A stretch of 64,000 nucleotides of DNA from Kalymmatonema hyalinum WJT4-NPBG1 (GTDB lineage Bacteria; Cyanobacteriota; Cyanobacteriia; Cyanobacteriales; Nostocaceae): contig JAHHIB010000044.1 of assembly GCA_019359075.1 (NCBI GenBank), positions 1 through 64,000 on the forward strand, in the 5' to 3' direction. Positions 25,954 through 34,804 of the stretch are shown one piece after another. The notes beneath the pieces were generated by a model. The model was not told the DNA's origin and did not search any database. It saw nothing but the letters and a program-made list of their open reading frames with translations. Position 1 is the stretch's first letter. Every line of letters starts with the position of its first letter. Position numbers and translations under genes: made by a program.

Positions 25954-27081
25954 ATGTTATCTAAACTAAGAGTTCAGCACTATAAGAGCCTCTTTGACAC
26001 CGAAGTTAATTTAGAACCATTAACTGTATTCATCGGTCCTAATGGTTCTGGAAAGTCTAACATTTGCGAAGCTCTAGCTGTATTATCTAATTTTCTTCAA
26101 AGGATTATAGCTACTACAAATTCTTCGGAAGTAATACCTTTTTTTTCAGAGTCCTTAAAAGCTGTAAGTAAGAATCAGCAGAAAATTGAATCTAAGTTCT
26201 GGCATGGAAAACCAGATTATCTTTTGTTTGAGGTTAGTACCCTTCGTCCAACAGAAAGCACTCATAAAGAAGAAACTAATAGTATTTTAGATTTATCAGT
26301 TTCTCTTGTTTATCCTCATAGAATAGTTGAGATAAGAAATTTTGAAAGGGCTGTAACAACTCAGTATACCTCTGCAATAAGAGAATTTTTGGTTTCTAAT
26401 GAATACTCTGATTATCCCCTTGCTAATGCCCTACGAAAGGTTAGCATTTACGATTTTGCCCCAGTTGCTCTCTCTAGTAACATCTCATCAAGTGACAGTA
26501 TGGAAAGAACTGGGCAGGGAATCGCTTATGCTCTAGTTGATATTTTGCACGCAAATCGTAGAAGCTTCGATGAACTAGAGGAGCGTTTAACGCGGCTTGT
26601 TCCTAACATACAAAGAATTTCATTGCCTCGTGGAGAAAATCAAACTTTTTTACTGGAATTGATTGACAAATATTCAGAACATCATATACCTGCCTCTGAT
26701 ATATCAGATGGAACACTGAGAATCTTGGCTTTCCTAACAGCCCTGTATCAAGAAAACACTCCAAGTATCATTTGTTTTGAAGAACTAGAAAATGGAGTTC
26801 ACCCCTGGCTACTTCATAAAATGATGGAGTTATTAAAAATTGTTTCGACCGAGGGGATCACTGGTAAACCTGTTCAAGTTTTAATTACAACTCATTCCCC
26901 TGTGCTACTAAATTATGTCGAACCTCATCAAGTTCGAGCTGTTGAGCTAGATAACGAAGGTAAAACTCAAGTCCATACCTTACCCACAGATTCTATGCGT
27001 TTCCAAAAAGCCTTGGAAGCTTACGATGGGGCATTAGGTGAGCTTTGGTTTACGAATGTGTTTGGAGGCAATCCGGTATGA
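25954..27081 (+). CDS. AAA family ATPase (OLD/AAA_21-like)
   Basis: The product has 375 residues. It begins like RecF/SMC-type ATPases (LRVQHYKSLFDTEVNLEPLT), with Walker A GPNGSGKS at 28-35, a late ABC-type signature region (ISDGTLRILAFLTALYQE), Walker B IICFEELENGVHP and the H-loop LITTHSPVLLNYV. This is the architecture of OLD-like and related defence ATPases, here without a fused nuclease domain. The stop codon overlaps the next gene's start (ATGA), so the two are translationally coupled and probably form one complex. Confidence 0.85.
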   Translation: MLSKLRVQHYKSLFDTEVNLEPLTVFIGPNGSGKSNICEALAVLSNFLQRIIATTNSSEVIPFFSESLKAVSKNQQKIESKFWHGKPDYLLFEVSTLRPTESTHKEETNSILDLSVSLVYPHRIVEIRNFERAVTTQYTSAIREFLVSNEYSDYPLANALRKVSIYDFAPVALSSNISSSDSMERTGQGIAYALVDILHANRRSFDELEERLTRLVPNIQRISLPRGENQTFLLELIDKYSEHHIPASDISDGTLRILAFLTALYQENTPSIICFEELENGVHPWLLHKMMELLKIVSTEGITGKPVQVLITTHSPVLLNYVEPHQVRAVELDNEGKTQVHTLPTDSMRFQKALEAYDGALGELWFTNVFGGNPV

Positions 27082-27827
27082 ATCGCCCGATTCGTATTGG
27101 GCTAATTGCAGAAGGTGAGGCAGAACTGGGAGCAAGTATTCCTTACATCAAACCAGAAGATGGTGGAAAGGTCATTGAACGGAACAATGAAGGAGCGCTT
27201 CACATCTTAATCAGGCGAGAGCTTGAAAGTGCTGGATTGCCTGACTGTGATTTCGTGCAGAGACATCCATCAAGCAGTGAAAGCCGGTGTTTTAAGCGAC
27301 GAACTGGGCATTCAGTTTTAGATCCAAAATATTTAGCACAGGTAGCTATCTCTTGGAAACCAGAGGAGGTCGATATGATCCTCATTGTCGTTGATGCAGA
27401 CGATAACCTATCTCAAAGGCAGCGCGACTTAGAGCGTGCTTTGAATAAAATTCGTGACAATCACTTAGATGTCAACGAGCAACCAATCAGCGATCGTAGT
27501 GCAGGAGGTTTAGCAATTAGAAATTTTGAGACATGGTTGGTGGCTGATACTCAGACTCTCACCAAGATTTTAAGTGTGGAGCTTGAACAACTTCAAAATT
27601 TAGAGGACTTGATCGATACAAAAGAGCGTTTGGAAAAAGCAATTGCAGAATCAACATATCTCTCCGAAGAGAGTAGCAACCAACGTCCGCTTCAAATCCG
27701 ATGGAACTTAGCTTCTCAGATTGATTTAGCTATCATCAAAACTTGCTGTCCGATTGGATATGCTGCCTTTGCACAACACTTAATGGCGGCGGCAAAAGTA
27801 GTTGTGGACGCGATCGCAAATCTATAG
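27078..27827 (+). CDS. TOPRIM/DUF4276-like protein coupled to the AAA ATPase
   Basis: The product has 249 residues. The start strand carries an invariant-looking glutamate (IGLIAEGEAELG) and a later strand ends in two aspartates (MILIVVDADDN), the E...DxD pattern of TOPRIM-fold nucleases. The layout also matches DUF4276-type partners of AAA ATPases. A basic cluster (ESRCFKRRTGHS) and the motif AGGLAIRNFETWLVAD follow. The start is ATG at 27078, overlapping the ATPase stop by four bases. As a split OLD/PARIS-like pair the likely role is phage or plasmid defence, but the family assignment comes from motifs only. Confidence 0.65.
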   Translation: MNRPIRIGLIAEGEAELGASIPYIKPEDGGKVIERNNEGALHILIRRELESAGLPDCDFVQRHPSSSESRCFKRRTGHSVLDPKYLAQVAISWKPEEVDMILIVVDADDNLSQRQRDLERALNKIRDNHLDVNEQPISDRSAGGLAIRNFETWLVADTQTLTKILSVELEQLQNLEDLIDTKERLEKAIAESTYLSEESSNQRPLQIRWNLASQIDLAIIKTCCPIGYAAFAQHLMAAAKVVVDAIANL

Positions 27828-27834
27828 TATTCAC

Positions 27835-28013
27835 CACCTTGTACAAATTCTTTCTTAGAGCGACCGTCGATTTTCGTCATCAGGAACGCTTTGTCTCGGT
27901 AGCGATCGCGGAGCGCTTTCCCCATGGGAATCTCGCTGGCTCCACCGTTGTAATCCCAACTGTTATCCATAAAGGTGATGCCACGATGAATCGCAGTATC
28001 TTCCTAGAGACAC
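27835..28013 (-). pseudogene. Aldo/keto reductase N-terminal fragment
   Basis: On the minus strand a single frame reads DTAIHRGITFMDNSWDYNGG and continues with PMGKALRDRYRDKAFLMTKI, the beta2-alpha2 region of an aldo/keto reductase including the catalytic Asp and Tyr (MDNSWDY). It then becomes unrelated sequence. Neither the start nor the remaining barrel is present. It lies between the defence-like pair and the intact oxidoreductase and is a deletion remnant. Confidence 0.75.
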
Positions 28014-28051
28014 GCTAGAGCTGGCTGTTGGCAATTTAGGCGGGGTGAGAC

Positions 28052-29071
28052 TCATCGAGTTGGATCGTCACTGACTTTGACAATCAGCTTGCCAAAGTTT
28101 TTCCCTTGGAGTAAACCGATGAAGGCGTGCGGGGCGTTTTCCAGACCCTCTACAACGTCTTCTTTATACTTGAGTTTACCTTCCTGCAACCACTGAGAAA
28201 CATCGTTTATGAACTCTGCCTGACGGTGTTGGTAATCACTAACAAGAAAACCTTTGATTAAAGCGCGTTTAACCAACAGTGGCATCAAATTAGGACCAGG
28301 AGGAGGATTTTCTGCGTTGTACTGCGAGATTAAACCAACCAGTGGTATTCTTGCCCCCAGATTAATCTGCTGCAACACAGCTTCTAAAATTGGACCAGCC
28401 GTATTGTCAAAGTAAACGTCGATTCCGTTAGGACAAGCAGCTTTCAGTGCTGAACTTAGGTCTTGAGTTTTGCGGTTAATGCAGGCATCAAACCCTAATT
28501 CTTTCACGACGTAATCGCATTTCGCCTCACTACCAGCCACCCCCACTGCCCGACAGCCTTTGAGTTTGGCAATTTGACCGGCTACAGAACCCACTGCGCC
28601 AGAGGCAGCAGAAACGACAACCGTTTCGCCCGCTTGGGGTTGCCCAATATCAAGCAGCGCAAAATATGCCGTCATTCCGGGCATCCCCGTTATGCCCAAT
28701 GCATAGGAGATGGGCGCTTGATTGGGGTCAAGCTTACGCAACGTTTCGCCTTTCGATACGCCATAGGCTTGCCAGCCGTCATAACTAAGCACAAAATCTC
28801 CGGCTGAGAATTGGGGATGGTTAGATTTCACCACTTGGCTGACTGTGCCACCGACCATCACAGACCCCAATTCTACCGGAGCAGCATAAGATTCGCGAGC
28901 GCTCATGCGACCGCGCATATAGGGGTCGAGGGACAGATAGATCGTGCGGTTGAGAACTTCCCCTTCCCCTGGTTCTAGGATTGGGGTTTCGACTAGGGCG
29001 AAATCACTCTCTTTTGGTTCCCCAACTGGACGGCTTTTGAGTAAGATTTGTTGGTTAATTGAATTAGGCAT
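28052..29071 (-). CDS. NADP-dependent oxidoreductase (MDR, CurA/PTGR-like)
   Basis: The product has 339 residues. It starts MPNSINQQILLKSRPVGEPK and has the substrate-region IYLSLDPYMRGRMS of the curcumin/prostaglandin reductase branch of medium-chain reductases. It also has PGMTAYFALLDIG and the NADP-binding VVVSAASGAVGSVAGQIAKL. There are no zinc ligands. Such enzymes reduce carbon-carbon double bonds of enones using NADPH. It is divergent from the DUF29/tlyA operon, and its 5' part is duplicated at 22237-22473. Confidence 0.9.
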   Translation of the reverse strand: MPNSINQQILLKSRPVGEPKESDFALVETPILEPGEGEVLNRTIYLSLDPYMRGRMSARESYAAPVELGSVMVGGTVSQVVKSNHPQFSAGDFVLSYDGWQAYGVSKGETLRKLDPNQAPISYALGITGMPGMTAYFALLDIGQPQAGETVVVSAASGAVGSVAGQIAKLKGCRAVGVAGSEAKCDYVVKELGFDACINRKTQDLSSALKAACPNGIDVYFDNTAGPILEAVLQQINLGARIPLVGLISQYNAENPPPGPNLMPLLVKRALIKGFLVSDYQHRQAEFINDVSQWLQEGKLKYKEDVVEGLENAPHAFIGLLQGKNFGKLIVKVSDDPTR

Positions 29072-29229
29072 TAATGATTCCTATTTTCTGCCAATGCGTT
29101 GAGTTGGTCGTGCCGCAGATGACTCTGTATATGCAGTTCCTAGAACTAGGATAATCAAGGTGATGATTTGAATCAATGTTATTTGGATTACATCAAAATT
29201 TAAGGTCTTCTGTGACTATGACTACACCA

Positions 29230-29271
29230 AATAGCCCCTAGAAGGCTCTACACAGCATTTTAGGGGCTATT
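29230..29271. promoter_or_regulatory. Hairpin in the divergent promoter region (intact copy)
   Basis: AATAGCCCCTA/TAGGGGCTATT stem with a 20-base loop between the oxidoreductase and DUF29 starts. The arms match the left copy exactly while the loop differs at a few positions. A role in transcription is possible but unproven. Confidence 0.55.
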
Positions 29272-29371
29272 GATTTTATGATTGGTCACACATTCGGTTT
29301 ACAAATCCAGTCCATTAAGATCGCCGAAAATCAGCCAAAATAGAAGTTGCCCAAAGATTGAGGCGCTGGTT

Positions 29372-29800
29372 ATGGAAGAATTACTAGAGTTAAAAGATTT
29401 ACTGCTAAAAGGAGATGTTCAAGGGGCATTGGTCATCGTCGAAGAATTAAAACAGATGAGCAAACAAGACATCATTGATAGCATTCGTAGTTATGCCGTG
29501 ATTCTGCTGTTGCATCTGATTAAACAGCAAGCAGAAAAGCGCACAACTCGCTCTTGGGATGTCTCTATTCGCAATTCAGTTCGGGAAATTCAAAGAGAAA
29601 ATAAGCGTCGTGAGACAGGAGGCTATTATTTAACTGCTGAAGAATTGTTGGAAACCTTACAAGAAGCGTACTTAAATGCCATCGATGAGGCTTCCCTAGA
29701 AGTAGAAGAAGGACGTTATCAACCAGAAGAATTAGAACAACTGGTTCATCAAGAAGAAATTATAAATCGTGCCTTGGCTTTGATTTCACCACAAGAGTAA
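29372..29800 (+). CDS. DUF29-like protein, right copy
   Basis: The 142-residue protein begins MEELLELKDLLLKGDVQGAL. The helical core with AVILLLHLIKQQAEKRTTRS and the Glu-rich tail fit DUF29-type cyanobacterial proteins of unknown function. ATG at 29372 is chosen because homology and composition begin there; the frame is open further upstream but that part is shared non-coding DNA. It lies six bases before tlyA, so both are one operon. Confidence 0.72.
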   Translation: MEELLELKDLLLKGDVQGALVIVEELKQMSKQDIIDSIRSYAVILLLHLIKQQAEKRTTRSWDVSIRNSVREIQRENKRRETGGYYLTAEELLETLQEAYLNAIDEASLEVEEGRYQPEELEQLVHQEEIINRALALISPQE

Positions 29801-29806
29801 AGATAA

Positions 29807-30643
29807 TTGGCTAAACAACGACTCGATACACTGTTAGTAGAACTTAATTTATCTTCTTCCCGCGCCTTAGCACAGAGGTTAATTCAGGCGGGGGAAGTGA
29901 CTGTTAATGGTCAGGTGATTGATAAGCCTGGTACGGAAGTTGATGTTGCGGCGCAAATTCAGATAAAAGAGCGATCGCGCTTTGTTTCCAGAGGCGGCGA
30001 GAAGTTAGCAAAAGCATTGGAACTGTTTGCAATTCCTGTGGAAGGGCGCGTTTGTTTGGATGGCGGTATTTCTACAGGCGGCTTTACTGATTGTCTGCTG
30101 CAAGCTGGGGCAAAATTGGTTTACGGCGTTGATGTTGGTTATGGACAAGTTGACTGGCGTTTGCGAAATGATTCTCGCGTGATTTTGAAGGAACGCACGA
30201 ATTTGCGGTATCTGAAGCCAGAAGAGTTGTATGGTGATGCTGAACTGGCTGATTTGGCGGTGGTTGATGTGTCGTTTATTTCCTTAACCAAGATTTTGTC
30301 TGCTTTATGGCAACTCACTCAACCTCCACGTGAAGCTGTGTTGTTGGTGAAACCCCAGTTTGAAGTCGGGAAAGACCGTGTGGGTAAAAAAGGTGTTGTG
30401 CGTGATTCTCAAGACCAAGCTGATGCTATTTTTCAGGTGTTGCAAGCGGCTGGTGAATTGGGATGGAAGTACAAAGGTTTAACTTGGTCGCCTGTCACTG
30501 GTCCTGCTGGGAATATAGAGTATCTCTTATGGCTGGGAATGGAGAGTGAAACTCCACCGCCGGGTTTAGAAGTCATCAAACAAATGACTCAATCATCTGC
30601 GGCGCACTTTTTAGTTTCGCGCAAAGACAAGCCAGCGCTGTAG
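29807..30643 (+). CDS. tlyA: TlyA family rRNA (cytidine-2'-O)-methyltransferase
   Basis: The product has 278 residues with a TTG start (AKQRLDTLLVELNLSSSRAL is the usual TlyA beginning). The N-terminal S4 RNA-binding domain (residues 1-60) is followed by SRGGEKLAKALELF and the FtsJ-like methyltransferase core: motif I CLDGGISTGGFTDCLLQAGA, then VYGVDVGYGQ, VVDVSFISL and LLVKPQFEVGK. The enzyme 2'-O-methylates cytidines of 16S/23S rRNA; many TlyA homologues were also called hemolysins. It is translated with DUF29. Confidence 0.92.
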   Translation: MAKQRLDTLLVELNLSSSRALAQRLIQAGEVTVNGQVIDKPGTEVDVAAQIQIKERSRFVSRGGEKLAKALELFAIPVEGRVCLDGGISTGGFTDCLLQAGAKLVYGVDVGYGQVDWRLRNDSRVILKERTNLRYLKPEELYGDAELADLAVVDVSFISLTKILSALWQLTQPPREAVLLVKPQFEVGKDRVGKKGVVRDSQDQADAIFQVLQAAGELGWKYKGLTWSPVTGPAGNIEYLLWLGMESETPPPGLEVIKQMTQSSAAHFLVSRKDKPAL

Positions 30644-30777
30644 GAGGGTTTCCCGACCCAGGCGACTGGTGACTCCAGTCGTGTTAGCGGAAGCCTGTGC
30701 ATAAAGGGTGAAAAGCTTTTCCCCTGCCCCCTTTGCGCCCTAATGATAAGTCTTTAACCGGGCATGATATGAATTGC

Positions 30778-32277
30778 TCATTTTGCTTTGCAAGTATTTT
30801 TTGTCCGACTCCCCCAAATCCAACCCTCTTCGGGAGTGGTAATTTCAATCCAGCCACCATTTTGTTTTCCCGTGACTGTCACCTGAGTACCTGCTTTTAT
30901 AACTTTTCCTGTTCTCCTACGCCCAGAAACAGCACGTAGATTTGCAGGTTGCGTCACAATAATACAATTGTTTTGTTCTTTTTTTTCTTCAGGTATATTC
31001 TTCTGTGTTGTGTTCTGATCAGTTGTATTATTCTGTGTTGTGACTTTTGTTTTTTCTTCTATTGTTTCTGGAATTTTATTATCTGCTGTCTGAGAGGGCT
31101 GCTGTGCTGGAGGACTTGCAGAAATTATGCTAAACACAACTAAAACAATACCGCCGCCTGCAGCAATAAGTAATGGCAGTTTGCGACGATATTTATCAAG
31201 AAAATCAAGGCGTGAGGGAGAACTGTTTGATGAGGTGGGTGAATTAGGAGCAATTTTCACCGTACTCTGTGCAGGGGATGCAGGTGCTAGAGTGGCGTCA
31301 GGAATTGTTGTGTTATTTGGTGGAGTGTAACCAGGCTTTGCTAGTTTCTGGAACGATTGCATCACTTTATTTGCTGACACATACCCTTCTCGTAAATAGT
31401 TACGTAGGACATGTTTGACGGTACCAGCAACAGCTGTTGGTGTGTTGGGATGAGTGATTGAGGCGAGTGCTTCCAGCGCTTCGTCTGCAAAGTGGAAGCG
31501 ATATTTATAGTATGGGCGCACCATCTTACTGATGATAGCTGCTAACTGATCGCTGACTTGAGCATATTGTTGCCAGATAATTTCCCCGCTTGTCGGATCT
31601 TCTGCCAGTTGCTTAGGACTCAAGCCTGTGAGGGCTTGGATAGCAATCATACCAAGAGCATAAATATCACTATTAGGACGAGGTCTACCTTGTGCTTGCT
31701 CACTTGGCATATAGCCTGGAGTCCCAATAGCAATTGTCTGGTTTTTGAACTGCTGTTCTGGACTCATGAGCGAGTACATCTGCACCTGTTTGACAGCGCC
31801 GAAATCAACCAGAACGAGCTTGTTATCCGAATGGCGGCGGATAATGTTTTGGGGCTTGAGGTCGCGATGGATAACATTATTATTATGAATAAAGTCTAGG
31901 ACAGGCAAAATTTCATACAGAAGTTGAATGACCTGGCTTTCCTCCCAACGGTTCCCGCTTAACATCTCAGCAGACAGCGGATGTCCATCGATAAACTCCT
32001 GTACCAAGAAGAATTCTTCGTTTTCCTCAAAGTAAGCTAACAGCCGAGGAATTTGGTCATGATTGCCTAGCTTTTCCAAAGCGTCGGCTTCCGTACTAAA
32101 CAAGCGTCTCGCTGTTTGTAAAAAATCGGGGTCGTTAGTCGCAGGTTTGAGATGCTTAACTACACAAGTGGGATTCCCAGGACGACGAGTATCTTGCGCT
32201 ATGTAAGTATGACCAAATCCGCCTTTACCCAATAGTTCAACCACCTGGTAACGTTGGTCTAGTAAGGAGCCGATCAT
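30778..32277 (-). CDS. Ser/Thr protein kinase with TM segment and SH3-like tail
   Basis: The product has about 499 residues. Kinase motifs are complete: GKGGFGHTYIA, the VVKHL lysine, VIHRDLKPQNII (catalytic loop) and LVDFGAVKQV (DFG), then GTPGYMPSEQ. A proline/serine-rich linker leads to one transmembrane helix (LPLLIAAGGGIVLVVFSII), then an Asn/Thr-rich stretch and an SH3-like domain (ANLRAVSGRRRTGKVI, GWIEITTPEEGWIWGS), presumably outside the cytoplasm. This is a membrane receptor kinase of Pkn type. The start at 32277 follows GAGGAAAG; a TTG 16 codons upstream is less likely. Confidence 0.9.
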   Translation of the reverse strand: MIGSLLDQRYQVVELLGKGGFGHTYIAQDTRRPGNPTCVVKHLKPATNDPDFLQTARRLFSTEADALEKLGNHDQIPRLLAYFEENEEFFLVQEFIDGHPLSAEMLSGNRWEESQVIQLLYEILPVLDFIHNNNVIHRDLKPQNIIRRHSDNKLVLVDFGAVKQVQMYSLMSPEQQFKNQTIAIGTPGYMPSEQAQGRPRPNSDIYALGMIAIQALTGLSPKQLAEDPTSGEIIWQQYAQVSDQLAAIISKMVRPYYKYRFHFADEALEALASITHPNTPTAVAGTVKHVLRNYLREGYVSANKVMQSFQKLAKPGYTPPNNTTIPDATLAPASPAQSTVKIAPNSPTSSNSSPSRLDFLDKYRRKLPLLIAAGGGIVLVVFSIISASPPAQQPSQTADNKIPETIEEKTKVTTQNNTTDQNTTQKNIPEEKKEQNNCIIVTQPANLRAVSGRRRTGKVIKAGTQVTVTGKQNGGWIEITTPEEGWIWGSRTKNTCKAK

Positions 32278-32740
32278 GGTATAGCTTTCCTCAGGTGAAA
32301 TGTTCAGCACAATAGACTTTTTCAAAAAAAAGTAGTTTTTCCCGGATTGGTGCAGAAATAATTGCTACAGAAATATATGTACAACAATCAGGTGATGGCA
32401 GCTACCCATGACAACGTAAAAATCGCAACAAAGACAATAACTTCATATTTAAATTATATTGGCGGGATTCAGTCTACTTGTACTGTGCCAGTAGCAGCAA
32501 CACTAGTGCCTAGGAATGCATTCAGAGGTTTGACTCACTATGCTGTTTACTGCTGCAGTTCAGCGTCGCCAATGTTTCTTCCGTATCTGTATCTAGCTAA
32601 AATGTTATTTTTTCCTAGTTGTCGGAATGCGATCAAGAGTGCCATAAAGAAAAAGTGAAGGATTAACCCTGAATCCTTAACATATCCTTTACCTTAGCAA
32701 TGCTGGCACTCCCTGCTTCCAGAATGGATTTATAGAAGTC
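32278..32740. other. Divergent intergenic region kinase/cyclase
   Basis: No gene is supported. A 98-codon plus-strand frame (32362-32658) has no ribosome binding site or recognisable composition and was left out. The region must hold the promoters of two divergent signalling genes. Confidence 0.4.
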
Positions 32741-34345
32741 ATGACTAAACTGAAACTGCGCCTACAAGAAGGAAATTCCGAAAGAACGGTGACGGTGGAT
32801 CAAGATGTTTTCACTATCGGTCGTTTGCCGCAATGTGACTTATACTTACCTTCTGGGGGAGTTTCACGTTACCATGCCCGCCTTGTGAAAACTCCTTTGG
32901 GTGTGTGGACTATTGAGGATTTGGGCAGCAAAAACGGCACTCAATTGAACGAACGCCTGATTTCCTCTCCCCAAGAGTTGCAAAACGGTGATCTTGTTTG
33001 GCTGGGGGATATGTGTCTGCGTATCATGTTGACTCCTGTTGAATCATCCATGTTTAAGCAAGGAGTCGTTTCTCCAGGAAGAACAATTCTTCGCAACGTT
33101 AAACAATTGCAAGAGCAATGGATTTTCGCTGATAACATCGATGGTGATGTCAGCATCAAAGACAAAACGATCGCTCGCCTGAAAGACTTAGTAGACATAG
33201 CCAAGAATCTCTCCGCAGCAGCCTCCATAGAAGAGATTTTCTCTCAAGTCCAGCAAGTGGTGTTTCGTTACCTCAACAGTATTGACCGTTTAGCATTATT
33301 AATTGATGTTTCTGGGTGTGGCAATCTGGAATTATTGAATGCTGCTACGAGAAATATCTCTGAGCAAGAACATCTGCCAACTGATGGTAGTTGGATTAGC
33401 CGTAGTATCTGCCAAAAAGTCTTTGACGAAAAAGTTGCCATTCAAACCGCTGATGCCCAGAATGATGAAAGGTTTGCTGGAGAAAACAGTATTCTGGTGA
33501 AAGACATTCGTAGTGCAATGGCGGTGCCTTTGTGGGATGAAAATAAGGTTGTTGGTGTTCTCTACGCTGATGCTCATTTCTCTTCTCACCATTGGGTAGA
33601 AAAAGGAGAGGAAGAACTCAGTTTTTTTTCGGCTTTAGCAAATCTTGTGGCTTCTAGCGTACAACGTTGGCTGCTAGCCGAGAAACTTAGAAGCGAAGAA
33701 GTGATTCGCCATAGACTCGAACGCTATCATTCACCAGCAGTTGTACAGCAGTTGATAGCTGTGGGTGCATTGCCAAATGGACGTTTACCTCCACAAGAAA
33801 CTGAAATTAGTATTTTATTTGCGGATTTGGTTGGCTTTACGGCAATTTCAGAAAGGTTCACGCCAACTCAAGTTGCGGAATTGCTTAACAATTTATTTGA
33901 GGAGATGCTGCAAGAGGTGTTTGCCTACGCTGGCACTTTAGATAAGTATATTGGCGATTGCATTATGGCATTTTTTGGCGCGCCTGAACCACAGCCGGAT
34001 CATGCCGATCGCGCTGTCACTGTTGCCAAGGGTATGTTAACTCGTCTGGAAAATCTCAATGCCAAAAATTTTTGGACCGAACCATTGCAATTGCGAATCG
34101 CGGTTAACAGTGGTAAAGCTGTGGTTGGAGATGTCGGCAGTTCCCAAAGGGTGGATTATACCGCATTAGGAGCCACTATTAATTTAGCTGCGCGTATGGA
34201 AGCAGTTTGTCCTCCAGGTGAATGCGTTGTCAGTGAAGCCACTTATCAAATGCTTTCTCAACCCTCATCCTTCCTAGAAATGGCAGATTATCGCTTTAAA
34301 GGTATTAATCGATTAGTCAAGGTTTATCAGACAAAGATGCACTGA
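32741..34345 (+). CDS. FHA-GAF adenylate cyclase (class III)
   Basis: The product has 534 residues. An N-terminal FHA domain (about 1-100; FTIGRLPQCDLYLPSGGVSR, then LGSKNGTQLNERL) binds phosphothreonine peptides. A GAF domain covers about 150-310. A class III cyclase domain covers about 345-530, with the metal aspartates in ILFADLVGFTAISERF and YIGDCIMAFFGAP, the adenine-selecting Lys in DKYIGD and Thr in VDYTALG, and the transition-state Asn/Arg in INLAARME. It makes cAMP. The FHA module and the divergent Ser/Thr kinase suggest phosphorylation-dependent control, which is inference. Confidence 0.9.
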   Translation: MTKLKLRLQEGNSERTVTVDQDVFTIGRLPQCDLYLPSGGVSRYHARLVKTPLGVWTIEDLGSKNGTQLNERLISSPQELQNGDLVWLGDMCLRIMLTPVESSMFKQGVVSPGRTILRNVKQLQEQWIFADNIDGDVSIKDKTIARLKDLVDIAKNLSAAASIEEIFSQVQQVVFRYLNSIDRLALLIDVSGCGNLELLNAATRNISEQEHLPTDGSWISRSICQKVFDEKVAIQTADAQNDERFAGENSILVKDIRSAMAVPLWDENKVVGVLYADAHFSSHHWVEKGEEELSFFSALANLVASSVQRWLLAEKLRSEEVIRHRLERYHSPAVVQQLIAVGALPNGRLPPQETEISILFADLVGFTAISERFTPTQVAELLNNLFEEMLQEVFAYAGTLDKYIGDCIMAFFGAPEPQPDHADRAVTVAKGMLTRLENLNAKNFWTEPLQLRIAVNSGKAVVGDVGSSQRVDYTALGATINLAARMEAVCPPGECVVSEATYQMLSQPSSFLEMADYRFKGINRLVKVYQTKMH

Positions 34346-34804
34346 GGAGAGATTCGGTACCGGTGTCATGGAATCTGGAAATTCTCTGTTCAAAATTCAC
34401 GGTGGACTCACCTACACCCCAGCATTCCTAGTCAAAGCTTTCTTGCGCAAAGCCGAGAAAGCAAGCGTTTGAATCGTACAAGTGCAAACTTAAAGGCGAT
34501 TTTGCTGCAATCTCATAATTAAAAGTCAAAAAAACATATTAAATTGTCAATTTTATTTTTAATTACAGTACTACATCCTGCTAAAATCAAGCAGAGTTGA
34601 TCAAATGCACACTTTCTTAGTGGAGATTGTAAGCATAAGTACATATGGTTTATGTATATTTTGTTTCAATTTTAATTGAGAAATTTTAATATAAGTAAAG
34701 TTAGCATTTCTTGAAAGACTACAATTTGGAAAGGAGCGTCCGCAATCGATGTTTATAACATATGGATGCTACCTCTGGTAATTTTTTAACGGGGAGGTCA
34801 GGGT
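34346..34804. other. Intergenic region with a 34-codon coding-like remnant
   Basis: Most of these 459 bases are AT-rich and show nothing definite. A short frame at 34368-34472 reads SLFKIHGGLTYTPAFLVKAF and ends AEKASV; it looks like a gene fragment, but I cannot name the family. The last 20 bases carry GGGGAGG as the ribosome binding site of the next gene. Confidence 0.35.

Larger units (their letters stand above)
28832..30560. repeat. Segmental duplication, intact right copy
   Basis: This is the same-orientation counterpart of 22237-23545. All genes in this copy have intact frames. The distance between equivalent points is about 6.6 kb. The flanks outside the homology (oxidoreductase 3' end, tlyA 3' end) are complete here, which identifies this as the parental copy. 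Confidence 0.9.

Noticed and set aside
32362-32658. 98-codon plus-strand frame between kinase and cyclase
   Set aside because: No ribosome binding site and no recognisable pattern; it lies in a divergent promoter region.
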